Shown piece by piece: positions 46,405-59,309 of a stretch of 64,000 nucleotides of DNA. The stretch comes from Cryptomeria japonica (Eukaryota; Streptophyta; Pinopsida; Cupressales; Cupressaceae), in contig NC_081405.1 of the NCBI RefSeq assembly GCF_030272615.1, forward strand, positions 608,206,677 through 608,270,676. Reading direction: 5' to 3'. How positions within the stretch are numbered: position 1 is the first letter of the stretch; each line of letters begins with the position of its first letter. The notes below the pieces were generated by a model, which worked only from the letters and a program-made list of their open reading frames with translations, did not search any database and was not told the origin of the DNA. The translations under genes and the position numbers were made by a program.

Positions 46405-47412
46405 TGTTAAATCCAAGGTAGGACTGAGATGTGGGGTGGGGGGGGGTGGAGGAGGTGAATCAATCCAAACAAACAATTACAAAAGCAAATAAACAATTAA
46501 TGAGAAACACATAAGAACACCAATATTTATACATGCAAAACATGAACAAGGGAAAGCCATAATGGGAGTAAACCCACAAGAATATATCTAGTATATATAA
46601 AATTATTACAAAGATATAGCTCACTACTCTGAACTTGTACACCAAGGCTAACTTCTTATGGGAAAAGATACAAAGAGGAACCTCAAAACATGAATCTAAC
46701 TACACTCATGGAAAGATACAAAAGTAATCTAAAAAGAAGGATCTCCTGATCATGAATTTGTCCTTGAACTCTACATCAAGCAACCAATGTCAGCACACAC
46801 AACTCTGATCTCAACTGCAAATACGTTGTCTCAACTCTATATCAATTTAGAGCATAGCTTGTATATCATTCGAACACAACTCTTCTTCACTGCTCACACT
46901 TCCTCTGATATTTATAGTTCACCACATCCACTACACTCTTTCATTATGATTGCCTCTAACTCAATTATTTAAATGGCTTATATACAAGATAGATCATCAA
47001 AGCATAAAACAAGTGGGTCTAAATAAAAATCTAAACCGAAAAAACACACACTAGTCCACTCAAGGAAAGAGAGAGGATCAAAACATATCTTCTAAAGATT
47101 AATTCACCAATCTACAATCACTGGAACCTAGCCAACAACATATGTGCCACATGCTACACAAGCATATAAGCATACCGATCAAAAACTGCTCTCGTAAGCA
47201 AATAAATCAAATCTAGATCTCCACACACTATGGTGAGACCCATAAACATCAAAGAAACTTCCACAAATCATATCTAGACCTAAGGATAGGTCAAGCATAG
47301 AATCTCACAACTAACAATGAACAATACCACAACACCTAGAGAACACAAAGATGTTTCCAAACATAAAAACCAACATATCCACAATACCAAAACTATATCA
47401 GTAAACATTTCT
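46405..47412 (-). repeat. 3' LTR (partial) of copia element
   Basis: Aligns with 48795 to about 49660 and then stops matching at CTATATC(A/C); about 150 bp of the LTR 5' end are absent. A G-rich run lies at 46434-46447. Confidence 0.8.
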
Positions 47413-48780
47413 ACATATTCTAATTTCTTCTACAAGTCTTTTACCAGTTTTCTTTTTCTAATCACACATCCACTATAACTAAAGTAAACTTTGTACCGTT
47501 TTCTACACATCTGATTAACACTTAACAAACTATGTCTCAATCTTTCAACATAATAAACATCATGATTCGTAATCTTACCATTAATTGAAATGATTCTAAT
47601 ACCTCAAATAGATACATCATATTTTCTAGCAAACATCACAGATCCTCCATCATATTTCTTCAAATTATTAAACTTGTCTTTGTCACCAATAATAGGATTT
47701 GAACATTCAAAGTCTATAATCCACATATTTGGTTCTATCTTAGCACGCAATGTAGTCTTAAGAGTCTTCCCATCTTTTGGTTTCTCCAGAGCACTATCCT
47801 CAATTACTAGAAACAAAGATTCTTCATTTGAGTCATCATCAACTTCATCTTCATATGTATATTTTTCAATAGAGAAGAATCTCATCTTCACTTTTCTATT
47901 GAAATTGTGTCTTCTAAACTTGTTCTTCTTCTAATCATCATCTGATTTATTATAATCTTCTCCGTACTTGCAATTAGAATCATAATGTCCAATTCTACCA
48001 CAAGAAAAAGTAACTTACCTTTTTATTTCCCAATGTCTCACTGCAATCTTCTCACAAAATTTGCTTCAACTTCATCTAGGTCTCCACTACTTTCTGGATC
48101 ATCAAACCTTGAAAAACTAAATGTTTCTTCTCTCTTTTCTCTTCCTCCATTTCTAAAATCTTATAGGATCCTAAGGTACTAATAAGATTATCAATAGAAT
48201 ACTTTCTCACATAATTAATCTCATATATAGAGCATCTTTAAGGCTTGTAGGATTTAGGTAAAGTCAACAAGAAGAACAATGTCAAATTCTTCCAAATATC
48301 CTCTGGTAGCTCTAATACCATCAACAAGATCAGTTATTCTATGAATATAATTCTCAACTCCTTAATATTCAAATATTCTCAGATACTGATACATCTACTT
48401 CAAATTCATCAGCCTAGCCTGCATTATCTTTGCATCACCTTCCTATCCTAAATACACTTGCTCCACACAGGTTGAGCTTCCTTCAATCCTTTTACTGTTT
48501 GAAACACCAAATCACCTATGCAACTTAGAATTATATCTCTAGCTTTTGCATTAGATTCCTTCAAATTTATCTCATTCGGAGTCTTAGCACCACCTTACGG
48601 CTCTATATATCTAGTCTAAATGATCTCTTCCATATTTCATTTTGTATTGTCTCCAAATGTGACTCCATTCTCTCTTTTAGTATAGAAAAATTATACCATC
48701 ATAGGTAGGAACTTTGTAATGAATGTCCTATGCCATATCAGATCTACCTCAAGATGTTAAGCTTACTCAAGAGTAACCAC
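47413..48780 (-). pseudogene. Copia gag, protease start and pre-integrase segment
   Basis: Read on the minus strand from 48780: gag with ARDIILSCIGDLVFQTVKGL (about 48530), IHRITDLVDGIRATRGYLEE (about 48330), a damaged zinc knuckle CGRIGHYDSNC (about 47980), an acidic linker (KYTYEDEVDDDSNEE, 47855), then the protease start WIIDFECSNPIIGDK (about 47715), where DSG has become DFE by two transitions, and a pre-integrase stretch DVYYVERLRHSLLSVNQ (about 47550). Many stops. Confidence 0.8.
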
Positions 48781-48794
48781 ACTCTGATACTAAT

Positions 48795-49818
48795 TGTTGA
48801 AACTAATGGAAGATTGAGAGGGGGGGTGAATCAGTCCAAACAAACAATTACAACAGCACACAAATAATTAATAAGCAATACATAAGAACACCAATCTTTA
48901 TACATGGAAAACCCGAATAGGGATAAATCATTGTGGGAGTCAACCCATAAGAATGTACTCACTATATATAAAATGATTACAAAGATAGAGGTCACTTTTA
49001 TAGAATTTTATGCCAAGGCTAACTACTCATGGGAAAAGACACAAAGACCACTTGCAAAAATTGAAGCTAACTACACTTAGGGAAAGGTACAAAAATAATC
49101 AGAAAAGAATGATCTCCTAATCATGAATTTGTCCTTATAATCTACATCAAGAAACAACATAAACATTCATAACTTTGATCTCAACTGCTAATACTCTATC
49201 TCAACTCTTTGCCAAAATAACAACGTAGGTTGCATACCATTCAAACACAACTCTTCTTCATTGCTCACACTTTTTGTGATCTTTTTAGTTCACCACATCA
49301 TCTACATACTCATTTTGATTGCTAACTCTAGGAGAAAGAGGGGATTGAAACACATAATCCAAATATTAATTTATTGATAAACAATCACCAAAACTTAACC
49401 AATAGGATATCCACATGCTACATAACCATATAAGCAGTTACTAATCAAAACATACTCTCCAAAGAAAATAATTCAAATCTAAATTTCCACACACTACAGT
49501 GAGACCCATAAAACATCACTCACACTTCCACAAATTATATTCGAACTTAAGGATAGGTCAAGCATATAAATTCACAATAAGAAATGAACAATACAAATAC
49601 ACCAAGAGAATACAATGATGTTTTGTAGACCTCAAAACCCACATATCCACGATATCGAAACTATATCCAATGAAGAGAACAATAATGTTCAACTCAAACA
49701 ACAAATTCTAGATCCAAGCACTTCCAGAACAACCAACGCAACAAGATAACTTTGTACCACAAACATTTCGGACCAAATGGGAATGACAAGTTTGACATCA
49801 ATGACAACCACAACAACA
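48795..49818 (-). repeat. 5' LTR of copia element
   Basis: Minus strand: starts near TGTTGTGGTTGTCATTGATG (49818-49796) and ends TTAGTTTCAACA at 48795, next to the primer site. No clear target duplication found. Confidence 0.8.
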
Positions 49819-50065
49819 CATTCACTTATATTTTTAACATTATTATAATCATCAATTTGTATATGTGGCTAATTAGTATGAAATACTAAATATATAATAC
49901 ACCTCAACAATGCATGCACTTGAATTATAATATTAGTGGTGCAATAAATGGTGAGTAGCTTCAATAGGGCAAGCAAACTTGTAGATGTTTTGGAGGGTCA
50001 TTGTTGGGGAGACATAGAGGAGTCGGACTATTTGAAAGAAGGAAAAATGGGAAACATATAGTGAA
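49819..50065. other. Unassigned spacer
   Basis: AT-rich, between the copia LTR and LINE coding; LINE 5' end not located. Confidence 0.4.
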
Positions 50066-51800
50066 ATGGAAAGAAGACATATTCCCCAATGGGTGTTTGA
50101 AGGAGGAAGGTGGATTGCCAAATGTTCTCCTAAAAGAAAATGGAAGCTTGGGGTGACAAAAATTTCAAAGGGAATGAGAGAGTGGAATGGTGGAGCCGTG
50201 ATAGGTCTGGTTTCCAATATTAGCAAAGAAATAAGGTCTAGGAATAGAGATACTCTAGAATAGGAAAGATAGAGAGTTTTGAATGGAGAAATAAGGAAAA
50301 CACTAAAATTAGAACAAACCTTGAACCCCAAGGAAATGAAACATATCCCAGTTATGGATGGCTCTAGGAAACAAATGGGAAATCAAAAGAGATTATGGTT
50401 AAGTGGCATGATCCAAACTCAGAAAAATGAAGAGAAGAGAACAGGAGTGCACTGGGGAGCAACAAAGAATTGATTCATCTTGGAGTTGTGCCTAAATCAA
50501 ATTGTGAGCATAAAAAATGTAAGCAAAACATCTCATGCACTTCATGTAGTAGAAACATTTTTTAAATTATTTTAGAATCGAATAAAATTAATAAATCAAT
50601 AGATTGATTAAAAGAAGTTGGATTATTTATTAGATTGAGCTGGTAATGGCTATCTTATGGAATGTTGAAAGGTTGGATAGAAATAAATTAGAGAATTCAA
50701 CTTCAAATAATTGCATTACCCAATGTATACTTCAGGTTATTGAATTCTCACTGAAAGAAGAAACATAGGCAATCCTTAATCATGGATCTTATATTATGGA
50801 TGGATCTAGAATATACATGATCAAATGGACTATAAATTTTGACACATGGAAGCATAATATTGATTCTAGATGAGTTTGAATTCTACTCTATAATAACCTT
50901 CCATCAAAATATTGGGAGCAAGATATTCTCAAGGAGATAGGGAAAAAACTTAGGACACTAATTCGAGTAGATAGGAAAATGGAAGATAGAAGATATGCAA
51001 CCTATGCCAGAATATACCTCAGTCTAATGTCATACTCAGCACTCCCACAAGATATAGAAATTTATATAGATCGGGGTATCTAGAACCAAAAGGTGAAAAG
51101 ATAACAAAAACTTTTAGTTTTCCAGCCTGCAAATCTAAGGGCCATGATAAATTGGAATGCTGGTTGAAAGTTAAAGCTAACTATGTGGAAACCTACATAG
51201 AAGTAACAAAATTCCATCAATAAAATAAACTCTTCAAATAAGAGTTCGGGTGTGGACTCTGATCAAAAGATAATAGAATCTCCCTTGGTGGAGGAAAAAA
51301 CTTTTGAAGGAGACAAGACCAATCTCCACAAGAGTGATGACATTAAACAAGATATGTACCTATTGAAGAACCATATAACAAGAGAGGATATCATAAAAAA
51401 TGAGGAGATCTATGAAGAGATCACATGTGAGGAATTTTATGATGTTATAAAAGTACAAAGAGATGTAATGGTAGTTGAAACAAAAAAATAGGAAGGAGGA
51501 AAAGAGAATGGCATTTTGAATTTTAATGTCCAATCTAGACCTTAACGATGAGAACAAAATCAGAGAGTTTGAAGTGGCTACAGGTTTTGAGAGGATCTCA
51601 CAACATGACAGGATGGAGATGTCAAAGTAGATAGAATGGAAGTCAGTTGAGGAGGTTGCAGAGTGAGAAACTGAAATGGAAGAGGTGGAAAGATAATATT
51701 ATGATGAACCAAAGGCCATAGAAGAGAGAATGTTGGAATAGAGTCAATCTAGAATTAAAGAGCCTAAAATCAAAGTAACAAAAAAAAGAGGAGAAAAATC
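50066..51800 (+). pseudogene. LINE ORF1 (gag-like), decayed
   Basis: Basic open part 50066-50470. At 50939-51050 a frame reads LRTLIRVDRKM..RRYATYARIYLSLM, the pattern of the plant LINE ORF1 domain (DUF4283-type), followed near 51122 by a knuckle FPACKSKGHDKLEC with Phe for the first Cys. An acidic C-terminal part (51252-51490) and a basic Lys-rich end (about 51780) follow. Several stops. Confidence 0.7.
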
Positions 51801-52340
51801 AAACAAATATCTTATGCATAAAATCAAAATATCAAAATATCAAAATATCAAAATATCTTCAAAATATCAAAATATGTTAATAATATCAAAATACCAACAC
51901 CACTTATGCATAATATCAAAATATCTACAACAAAGCTCTGCCAGTGAAACCCTCATTGGATCAATAAACGAGGCTTACCAGCATATAAGATAGCATCCAA
52001 TCACCAAATCAAAACCAACTAACTAAATATTAATTTGAGTGGCATGAATAGTAGGTCCATAAGCCAAAGCATACTAGAGTATACCAGATCATCATGATCT
52101 AATCAACCAGAAACGAAACAACTTACCGGTACCAGAAGCATACTAGTAAAGCAACCCAAACAGCTAGTGTTGACATTAATGACGAAAAATCAATGCAACA
52201 CATAATAAATTCCTCCAAATGGGCAAAAAAATATTTAGGTCCATAAGTTGTAGGAAAATGCTAAATTTATTCATGGTCAAGAATGTTCTAGCTTTGCAAA
52301 AAAATTCAATAGATGAAACAAGAAATTAGAAAATAGAATA
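51801..52340. repeat. ATCAAAAT microsatellite and unassigned segment
   Basis: 51822-51895 is a run of ATCAAAAT/AAATATC units. The segment that should hold the LINE endonuclease (between ORF1 and RT linker) has no endonuclease motif I can find; 51900-52200 looks foreign to the LINE. Confidence 0.55.
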
Positions 52341-54551
52341 CAAGGGGCTTCAAAAAATTATTTTCATCAAAATCAACACTTCAAGATCAACTTACATAAA
52401 TTAATGATTTCATTATCATTAACAATATTGATGAGGATTCTTATTTGAATCAAAAATATTTTCAACTTCAACTTGAAGAAGTATTAAAAAGGGAGGAGAT
52501 TTATTGGAGGTAGAAATCAAAGGAACTCTAGCTTAAATAAGGTGATATAAATATAATTTTTTTTCATTCTTTAGACTCGATGAGAAAGGTTAATAATTCC
52601 ATTTTATATATTAGGGACTCTATAGGTTGTGTCTTACATGATATTGACAAGATCTAGCAAGAGGTTGTTATCTTGTTTTTTAATATATTCATGACACTCA
52701 ATACTAATTCCTCGCTAGATTCTCGAGAGATACTAGATTGTATTCCCTCTATTATATCTCAATAATACAATCTTGAGTTGCTTATACCCTTTTGTTTGGA
52801 AGAAGTGAAACACGTAGTTTTCTTGATGCAGCCTGATAAAGCTTGAGGCACTGATAGATTCAATGTATTTTTATTTCAAAAATGTTGGCATTTTGTTGGG
52901 AGGGATCTTTGGTTGGCCATAGAAGAATCAAGGAAAAATAGGAATATCCTCAAACAATTTAATGCCACTCTTATCTTCCTCATTCCAAAGTTCTCCTTAA
53001 TTTGTTTTGTAAATTTTAGGCCCATTTCTCTCTCGAATAGTGTGTACAATATCTTCACAAAAGAAACCTCATTGAGGCTAGTGAAGCCTATTCCCAAATT
53101 CATCTCAAAAGAACAAGGAGGTTTTATCCCAAGTAAAGAGACATTAGAGGGAGCAATGATTTCACATGAAATTCTCTATTCGATTAACCAAGTCAAATCA
53201 CAGTGATGATTCTCAAACTAGAGATGATGAAAGTATATGATAGGGTTAGTTTGGAATTCTTAGTAAAAGTATTATTAAGATTTGGCTTCTCAAATATGTG
53301 GGTAAAATGGATTAACTAATGTATCTCAAGTGAAAATTTCTCAATGATTGTTAATTGTACCCCTTGTGGTTTCTTGCCTTCCTCCTAGGGTGTATGGTAG
53401 GGAGACCCCTTATCTCTTTTTCTATTTATTATTATGTTTGAGGCATTAAGTAGATTTATTTCATCTCTCCATGTCAAAGCTCTATGGAAAGGTATTATGT
53501 TACATCACATTCATATTTCTAGAACTTGCATTCTCTTTGCAAATGATACTTTTCTTTAAATTGGAGAAGCATATTTGAGGGAGGTGAAGATCATCAAACA
53601 AGCCATTAACAAATATTACATTTCAAGCTAGACAGTTAACACTTCTCAGTCTAATATTTTTTGCCTAAATTTCTCCCCCTTCCTCTCGATGAAATTATCC
53701 AACTTTCTTGGTTTTAAGCTAGAGTCCCTTGCTTGCAAATATCTAGGCATCCCTCTTCTTTTTGGGAGGAACACAAGTAGTTTCTGGACATTGTTTACCT
53801 CCTCCACCCTCGATGGAATTCATTCATGGAAGAACTCTTGTCTCTCTCTTGCAAGTTAGATTCCCATGATTATATCAGTGTTGTAGTCAATCCAAAACTA
53901 TATCATGTTAGTTCTTCCAATTCCAAAAGGAATGATCTTATCTATTGAATCAAACCTTAAACATTTCCCTTGGAAAGGAACTAGAGAAAAGATGAAAAAA
54001 TATCACCTTCTAGATTGGGATAAATATTGCCTATGCAAACTAAAAGGGGGTACTGGTATCCACAACTAGCTCTTGAGAAACATGGAATTGGGGGAAACAT
54101 TGGCTCGGAAAATCTTTTCTACCAAGTCAAAATGGGCTTCTATTATTTTTGAAAAATATCTATATTCCCTTGAACCTAAATTTTTTTTTAGCTTCAAACC
54201 TCCCTCAGGGATCCCAAACATGGAATTTTCTTGTGAATTATAGAAAACTTCTACTACTTTATCTTTCCTAGATCATTGACGATGGTAAAAAGGCCCTCTT
54301 TTGGGAGGAATCATGAAATGGATACCCTCCTCTTGGCTCTATCATTTTTATCCTAGACTTAAAACAATTTCTCAAAGATTGTTGGCATTTGAAGGTTTTA
54401 GACTACATCACTATTTGTTATTAGAATGGAGCTCCTTTTTTTAATTGGAAAGATTTCCCTCAGATTGATGCACCTCATTGACAAAAATATATGTTACTTG
54501 AGGTCCTTGCTCAACATTGAATCCACTTGTCTAATCAGAAAGATATATTAA
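52341..54551 (+). pseudogene. LINE reverse transcriptase, interrupted by gypsy insertion
   Basis: Linker HSLDSMRKVNNSILYIRDSI (52570) leads to the RT domain: MQPDKA..TDRF (52830), ATLIFLIPKF (52966), FRPISLSNSVYNIFTKETSL (53015), KEQGGFIPSKETLEG (53107), W-stop-GDPLSLFLF (53397, stop where Gln is usual) and FANDT (53536), where the catalytic FADD has Asn for the first Asp. Thumb and later parts are readable in changing frames to 54551. The gypsy element then starts; the LINE resumes at 62380. No endonuclease was recognised upstream. Confidence 0.85.
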
Positions 54552-56130
54552 TGGTATAGGCACACCCTTCCAAGCTCTCCCTCCTTCTTGTTTTATTGGT
54601 GTTATGCTTCTTTTGAAGCCTTTGTATATAAAATAATGAGCCATGTGCTCATAGGTCCTAGCTAGGGTCCTAATTGAGGTCTTAAGGGTTATAAGTCAAG
54701 ATTGAGGATTCCTTGAAAATTGAGGGTATGTGTGCTTGGGATGTGTTTAGGGGTCCTTTATAACATGGTGGTGTCCTTATGTTGGCTCAATGTGGGTCTA
54801 GGAGTCATGAAAAGCAACATTGGGAAAGTTGCTCAAAAGTTGCATGACAACTTTTAAAAGTTGTCAAGCAATGTTTCCACCATGATGTCAAATTATTTAG
54901 GTTAGCATGGAAAACCCTAGTATGGGCACACAGACCAAGGTATGGCTAGTATAAGTATTTCCAAATCCTAAGTTAATGGGTTGGAAGTCAGACATTGTAC
55001 GGCCCAAACAAAGTGACTGGACTGTGACTATTTGTTGGTTACCAGTCAGTTTGAAAGAAGAAACCAAGCAAGTTAATGGATTGAGTCACGTGCAAAACTA
55101 TGTGAATTGTCTTCAATGGTGTAAATACTTTCATTTCAAGAATTTCTACTAGGTTTTAGTTTGCAGGTTGTGTGTGTTTGTAAATATTCTGAAAATTGTC
55201 TTCTTACTGTCTAGTTTTGGACAGGATTGTGTAAATGGCTACAGAACTCCACTCCCCATTGTGGAACCACCATGAAACCATGGCGAATGAGAGTTTAGAC
55301 TTTGTACCATACTAAAAAGCAATAAGGGACCTTGAAAATATAGGGAGGCCATCAAGAGACCCAATCCTAGGCAGGACTGAACAGTGCCCAGCTAGGAAGG
55401 GTTAAGTGGTAGAGGTCTTGGAGAGCAAGGTTGGTCAGAGAAGAGAGCACCCTTTGGAGGAGTTAGAGAGGGGTGAGTGAAGTACCATTCATGTGAAGGA
55501 GAAGCTTCCACCAATCTAGACAAGGTGGCAAGAACAACAAACTTGCACTGTGTCTCTAGCAGTCCTGAAAACCCTCCTAAATACCCTTAAAAAACCTTAA
55601 AATCTACCTAGGGCACTGTACGGCTTCTTGGAGGCCTAAAACCTAGAAAATACTTGAGCCCTTTCCAAATTAATGGTAGTCCATTTGGGGAGTCTGGGTT
55701 GTTTGTGCATCATTTGGGAGAGGAAGGCCTAAAGGACCGGGTAGAAGGCCTAATTGGTCCTAATCCTTGTAGCACTATTTTGTAAGCAAAAAGACAAAAT
55801 AGTGAAATTGGTAAGGGGTTGGAGTCTTGAAACTTCTTGGGGGCACATTAATGGGTGGAAAGACCATTAATTAGACTTGATATAACCTTGCTAAGACCTT
55901 GGAAGGTGTAGAACAAGCCTAGCCCTTATTAGCCATAGTAGGGGATTTTGAGTCTCATGAGTAGGAGAGACCTTAGCAGAAGCATTGCAACTTATTGGTG
56001 GGTGGATTGGGCAAGGTCAGGGGAAAAGGAAGACCTATAGACCCTAGGGTGTGTGGAGAACACAAGATGATCCAAGAAAAGGATCCAAGAGCATAGACTA
56101 GGCTAGTCTATCCCAAACCCCATCCCATCA
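54552..56130 (+). repeat. 5' LTR of full-length gypsy element
   Basis: TGGTATAGGCACACCC to CCCATCCCATCA; TATATAAA at 54625-54632; hairpin at 54835-54876. In its first 430 bp it differs from the 3' LTR at roughly 25 places by hand count. Confidence 0.95.
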
Positions 56131-56133
56131 GAT

Positions 56134-56145
56134 TGGTATTAGAGC
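56134..56145 (+). promoter_or_regulatory. Primer binding site
   Basis: TGGTATTAGAGC three bases after the LTR; one C-to-T change from TGGTATCAGAGC. Confidence 0.88.
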
Positions 56146-56170
56146 GAGTTAAAGATTTGTTGGACTATGT

Positions 56171-57400
56171 ATGTCTCTATATACTGGTGAATCAATAGGG
56201 GAGAAAAAAATGGTCACTAATGCAATGCTATATAGAGAGGTAGATGAGCAAAAGGAGAAGAATAGACTCCCTAAAGAAGATATGAGTGAGATAAGGGCTA
56301 AGCTGCAGGAAGTTGTGGATCAGAGGACCCATGAATCTTGGGGTGAAGACACCAAGGAAAAAGGCAAGAAAACTATTGACATAGATGACATTATTCCTGA
56401 ACCAGATCCCTTGTTTAATGAAGAACCTTTTGTAAAGGCTATTAAGGATTTGAACACCAAAGCTTTTGAAGGATTGCCACTTTTCAGTGGAAGGATGGAC
56501 ATTGACACTGTCATGTAATGGATTGAGGGCATGGAAAACCACTTTGAGTGTGAAGGAGTGACAGAGGCTCAAAAGGTTAAAGTTTCCAAATCAAGATTAA
56601 GGGGAGTAGCTTTGACATGGTGGAAGTACCTGCAAGAAGAAAGGGTTAGCATGGGGAAGCTACCTATTTCCAATTGGAAGGCCATGGTGAGTAAGATTAA
56701 GGAGAACTACGTACCCGAGGATTATGAAGTCCAACTTCATAAGAAGAGATAGGGTTTGAAGCAAAAAGACCTTGATGTGACCTCCTACACCAAAGAATTT
56801 CAAAAACTTTGTCTTAGATCTAAAGTCCAAGAAGATGAATCTATTAAGGTGGCTAGGTATCTAAGCGGCCTAAAGTGGAACATTCAAGAGATAAGCCTAT
56901 GGACTCCTACTATTGTTCAAAAATTTCATCAGCTTGCTATCAAGGTGGAAGAGAGGAACAAAAGGAAAGGATACTCTTCTAACAGGGGTAAAGGTAGAGG
57001 TAGAGAACAAGTGAATCACGGAGGTGGTTACCAAATTAAGGCAAATGAGTAGAGAAACCAAGGAGAAGCCAAGTTGACTAAGCATGGTAGTGAAACTAGT
57101 CTCAGAGGAGGACATCCTAGAGGAAGAGGTGCACAAGGTGGTCCAAGTAGGGGTAGAGGTACTAGCAGAGGTAACTCCTACTTGGCAACTATGAAGTGTT
57201 ACAATTGTGGTTAATTGGGACACCCGGCATATAGGTGCCCTAACAAACCTACCTCATCAAACAGTGGAAAGGGGGTTGCTTATGCACATGAGGACTCTTC
57301 AAGAAGAGAGACACTTGAGGTGGACCATATTGAATCAGAGAGTGGAGAAAATCTGATATTCAATAGGGTCTTGTTAAGATAGTCAGTCAAGAGTGAACCT
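56171..57400 (+). pseudogene. Gypsy gag
   Basis: Single frame from about 56171. N-terminal charged part, then the retrotransposon gag core (56440-57000: LPLFSGRMDIDTVM, SRLRGVALTWWKYLQEERVS, DVTSYTKEFQKLCLRSKV), a Gly/Arg-rich RNA-binding-like linker (57000-57180) and a zinc knuckle CYNCG-stop-LGHPAYRC (57197-57238). Stops at 56516, 56750, 57050, 57212 and 57379 are all explained by C-to-T in CAA or CAG. Otherwise full length. Confidence 0.92.
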
Positions 57401-58026
57401 AAACATAGGAGAGCATTGTTTAGGGAGAGATGCAAGATACTTGGTAAAGTGTGCAAGGTGATAGTTGATTCAGGGTCGACTGATAACATAATATTAGAAG
57501 AGGCAGTTAGGAAGTTGAAACTTACAAGGATACCCCACACTAACCCATACAAGGTGACATGGTTGAATCATGAGAAGAGTGTGCTAGTCAATGAACATAC
57601 TTGGGTAGAGTTTTCTATTGGAGGATACAAGGATAAGACCCTTTATGATGTGTTACCTATGGATGCCTATCATCTGCTACTAAGAAAACCCTGGCAATTT
57701 GATAGGAAGGTGATCTATGATGTAGAGGAGAACTCCATATCATTCAAGAAGGATAGCAAGACCTTTAAGATTCAGTCTTTGACAGAGAATGAAGAAGGCA
57801 CTTCAAGAACACCTAGTGTCTTAATGGCTACTGGTAAAGAGTTCTTAAACTTGCTACATGAGGATGAGATAGTGAAGTGTGCCATCTTTGTGAAACCAAA
57901 GAAGGCAGTAGACAAGTTGCAGGAAGAAGTACCCACGGAGGTGAAGCAAATGTTGCAAGAGTATAAGGACATAGTGAGTGATGGAGCACCTACAACACTC
58001 CCACCTAGATGGTCTATAAGCCATTA
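57401..58026 (+). pseudogene. Gypsy protease region, intact frame
   Basis: VIVDSGSTDN near 57459 holds the aspartic protease site (Asp at 57466). The frame stays open for 203 codons to 58026 and includes VLPMDAYHLLLRKPWQFDRK and the linker to RT. The stop at 58024 (SISH-stop-IEF) replaces Gln (CAG). Confidence 0.92.
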
Positions 58027-58870
58027 GATAGAGTTTGTTCCCAAAGCATCCCTACCTAACAAGGCTGCATATAAGCTCACACTTGATCAAAATAAGGAAG
58101 TAGCAAGGCAAGTGCAGGAGTTATTGGAACAAGGACTGATTAAGAAGAGTATTAGCCCATGTGAAGTCCCGGTAGTGCTAGCATCAAAGAAGGGAGGTAA
58201 GTGGAGACTTTGCAATGACTCAAGGGCAATCAATAGGATCACCATAAGGTATAGGTTTCCTATTCCTAGAATAGAGGATTTAATGGACTGTCTAGGAGAT
58301 GCTATGTATTTTACCAAGCTAGACCTTAAAAGTGGTTATCACCAGATAAGAATTAAGGAGGGTGATGAGTGGAAGATTGCTTTCAAGACCACAGAGGGAT
58401 TGTATGAATGGCTTGTGATGCCATTTTGACTCACCAATGCCCCAAGAACCTTCATGAGGTTGATGAATGAGGTGTTCAAAGAATTCACAGGCAGATTTGT
58501 GGTGGTGTACCTAGATGACATTCTCATCTATAGCAGAACCAAAGAGGAGCACCTTGAGCATTTGAGGTTAGTCTTAGAGAGGTTGCATGAGGAGAAGCTA
58601 TCCATCAACCTAGAGAAGTGTGACTTCTTGAAGAAAGAGCTAGTCTACTTAGGATTTGTGGTGTCTAAGGGAACCTTGAAGATGGATCCAAGCAAAGTGG
58701 AGGCAATCTTTAATTGGCATGCACCTAGAACAGGGACTGAGGTAAGGAGTTTCCATGGATTAGTTCAATTCTATAGGAAATTTGTGAGGAACTTCAGTGG
58801 CGTATGTGCACCAGTCCTTGACACCATTAAGGAGGCCTTAAAACTAAGTTTAAATGGACTAAGTAGGCTG
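58027..58870 (+). pseudogene. Gypsy reverse transcriptase
   Basis: Motifs in order: VPKASLPNKAAYKLT (58040), KWRLCNDSRAINRI (58200), FTKLDLKSGYHQIR (58310, first catalytic Asp), PF-stop-LTNAPRTFM (58425; TGA, CGA in the element at 29647), YLDDILIYSRTK (58508, intact), then KELVYLGFVVSKGTLKMD (58640) and the connection. A one-base change near 58850 breaks the frame into RNase H. Catalytic residues are intact; only the stops kill it. Confidence 0.94.
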
Positions 58871-59309
58871 ACAAAGCATTTCAATTGTTGAAACAAGAAG
58901 TAGCCACAAAACCTATCCTTCTCCTACCTACGTTTGATAATTTGTTCACATTGGAGTGTGATACAAATGGAATTGCAGTAGGTGGTGTATTGAGTCAAGC
59001 GGGAAGACCTATGGCATTTTTCAGTGAGAAGCTTAATGAAGCAAAGAAGAAGTACTCATACTATGACCTAGAGCTGTATGCATTAGTGCAGTCTTTAAAG
59101 AAGTGGAGGCATTACCTACTCTCAAAAGAATTTGTGGTGTTCACAGACAACTAGGCATTGAGTTATATTAACACTCAAGAGAAGCTTAGCAATAGGCATC
59201 TGAAATGGATGGAATATCTCCAATCCTTCACATTCACCATTAAGCATAAGAAGGGGCAACTTAATAAGGTGGTAGATGCATTAAGCAGGAAGTTGTTGAC
59301 AGTTCAAGA
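58871..59309 (+). pseudogene. Gypsy RNase H
   Basis: LFTLECDTNGIAVGGVLSQ (58945, Asp), YDLELYALVQSLKKWRHYL (59065, Glu), VVFTDN-stop-ALSYI (59140, Asp; TAG where Gln is expected) and VVDALSRK (59270, Asp). All four catalytic acids are present. Confidence 0.93.

Larger units (their letters stand above)
46405..49818 (-). mobile_element. Ty1/copia element, minus strand, most of pol deleted
   Basis: Two related blocks, 46405-47412 and 48795-49818, share the order: G-rich end, GTGAATCAATCCAAACAAACAATTAC, GGGAGT(A/C)AACCCA, and so on. They are LTRs of one minus-strand element. Primer site complement ACTCTGATACTA lies at 48781-48792. Between them only gag, the start of protease and a pre-integrase segment remain; integrase, RT and RNase H, plus the outer part of the 3' LTR, are missing. 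A single deletion joining pol to the inside of the 3' LTR near 47410 explains this. Confidence 0.85.
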
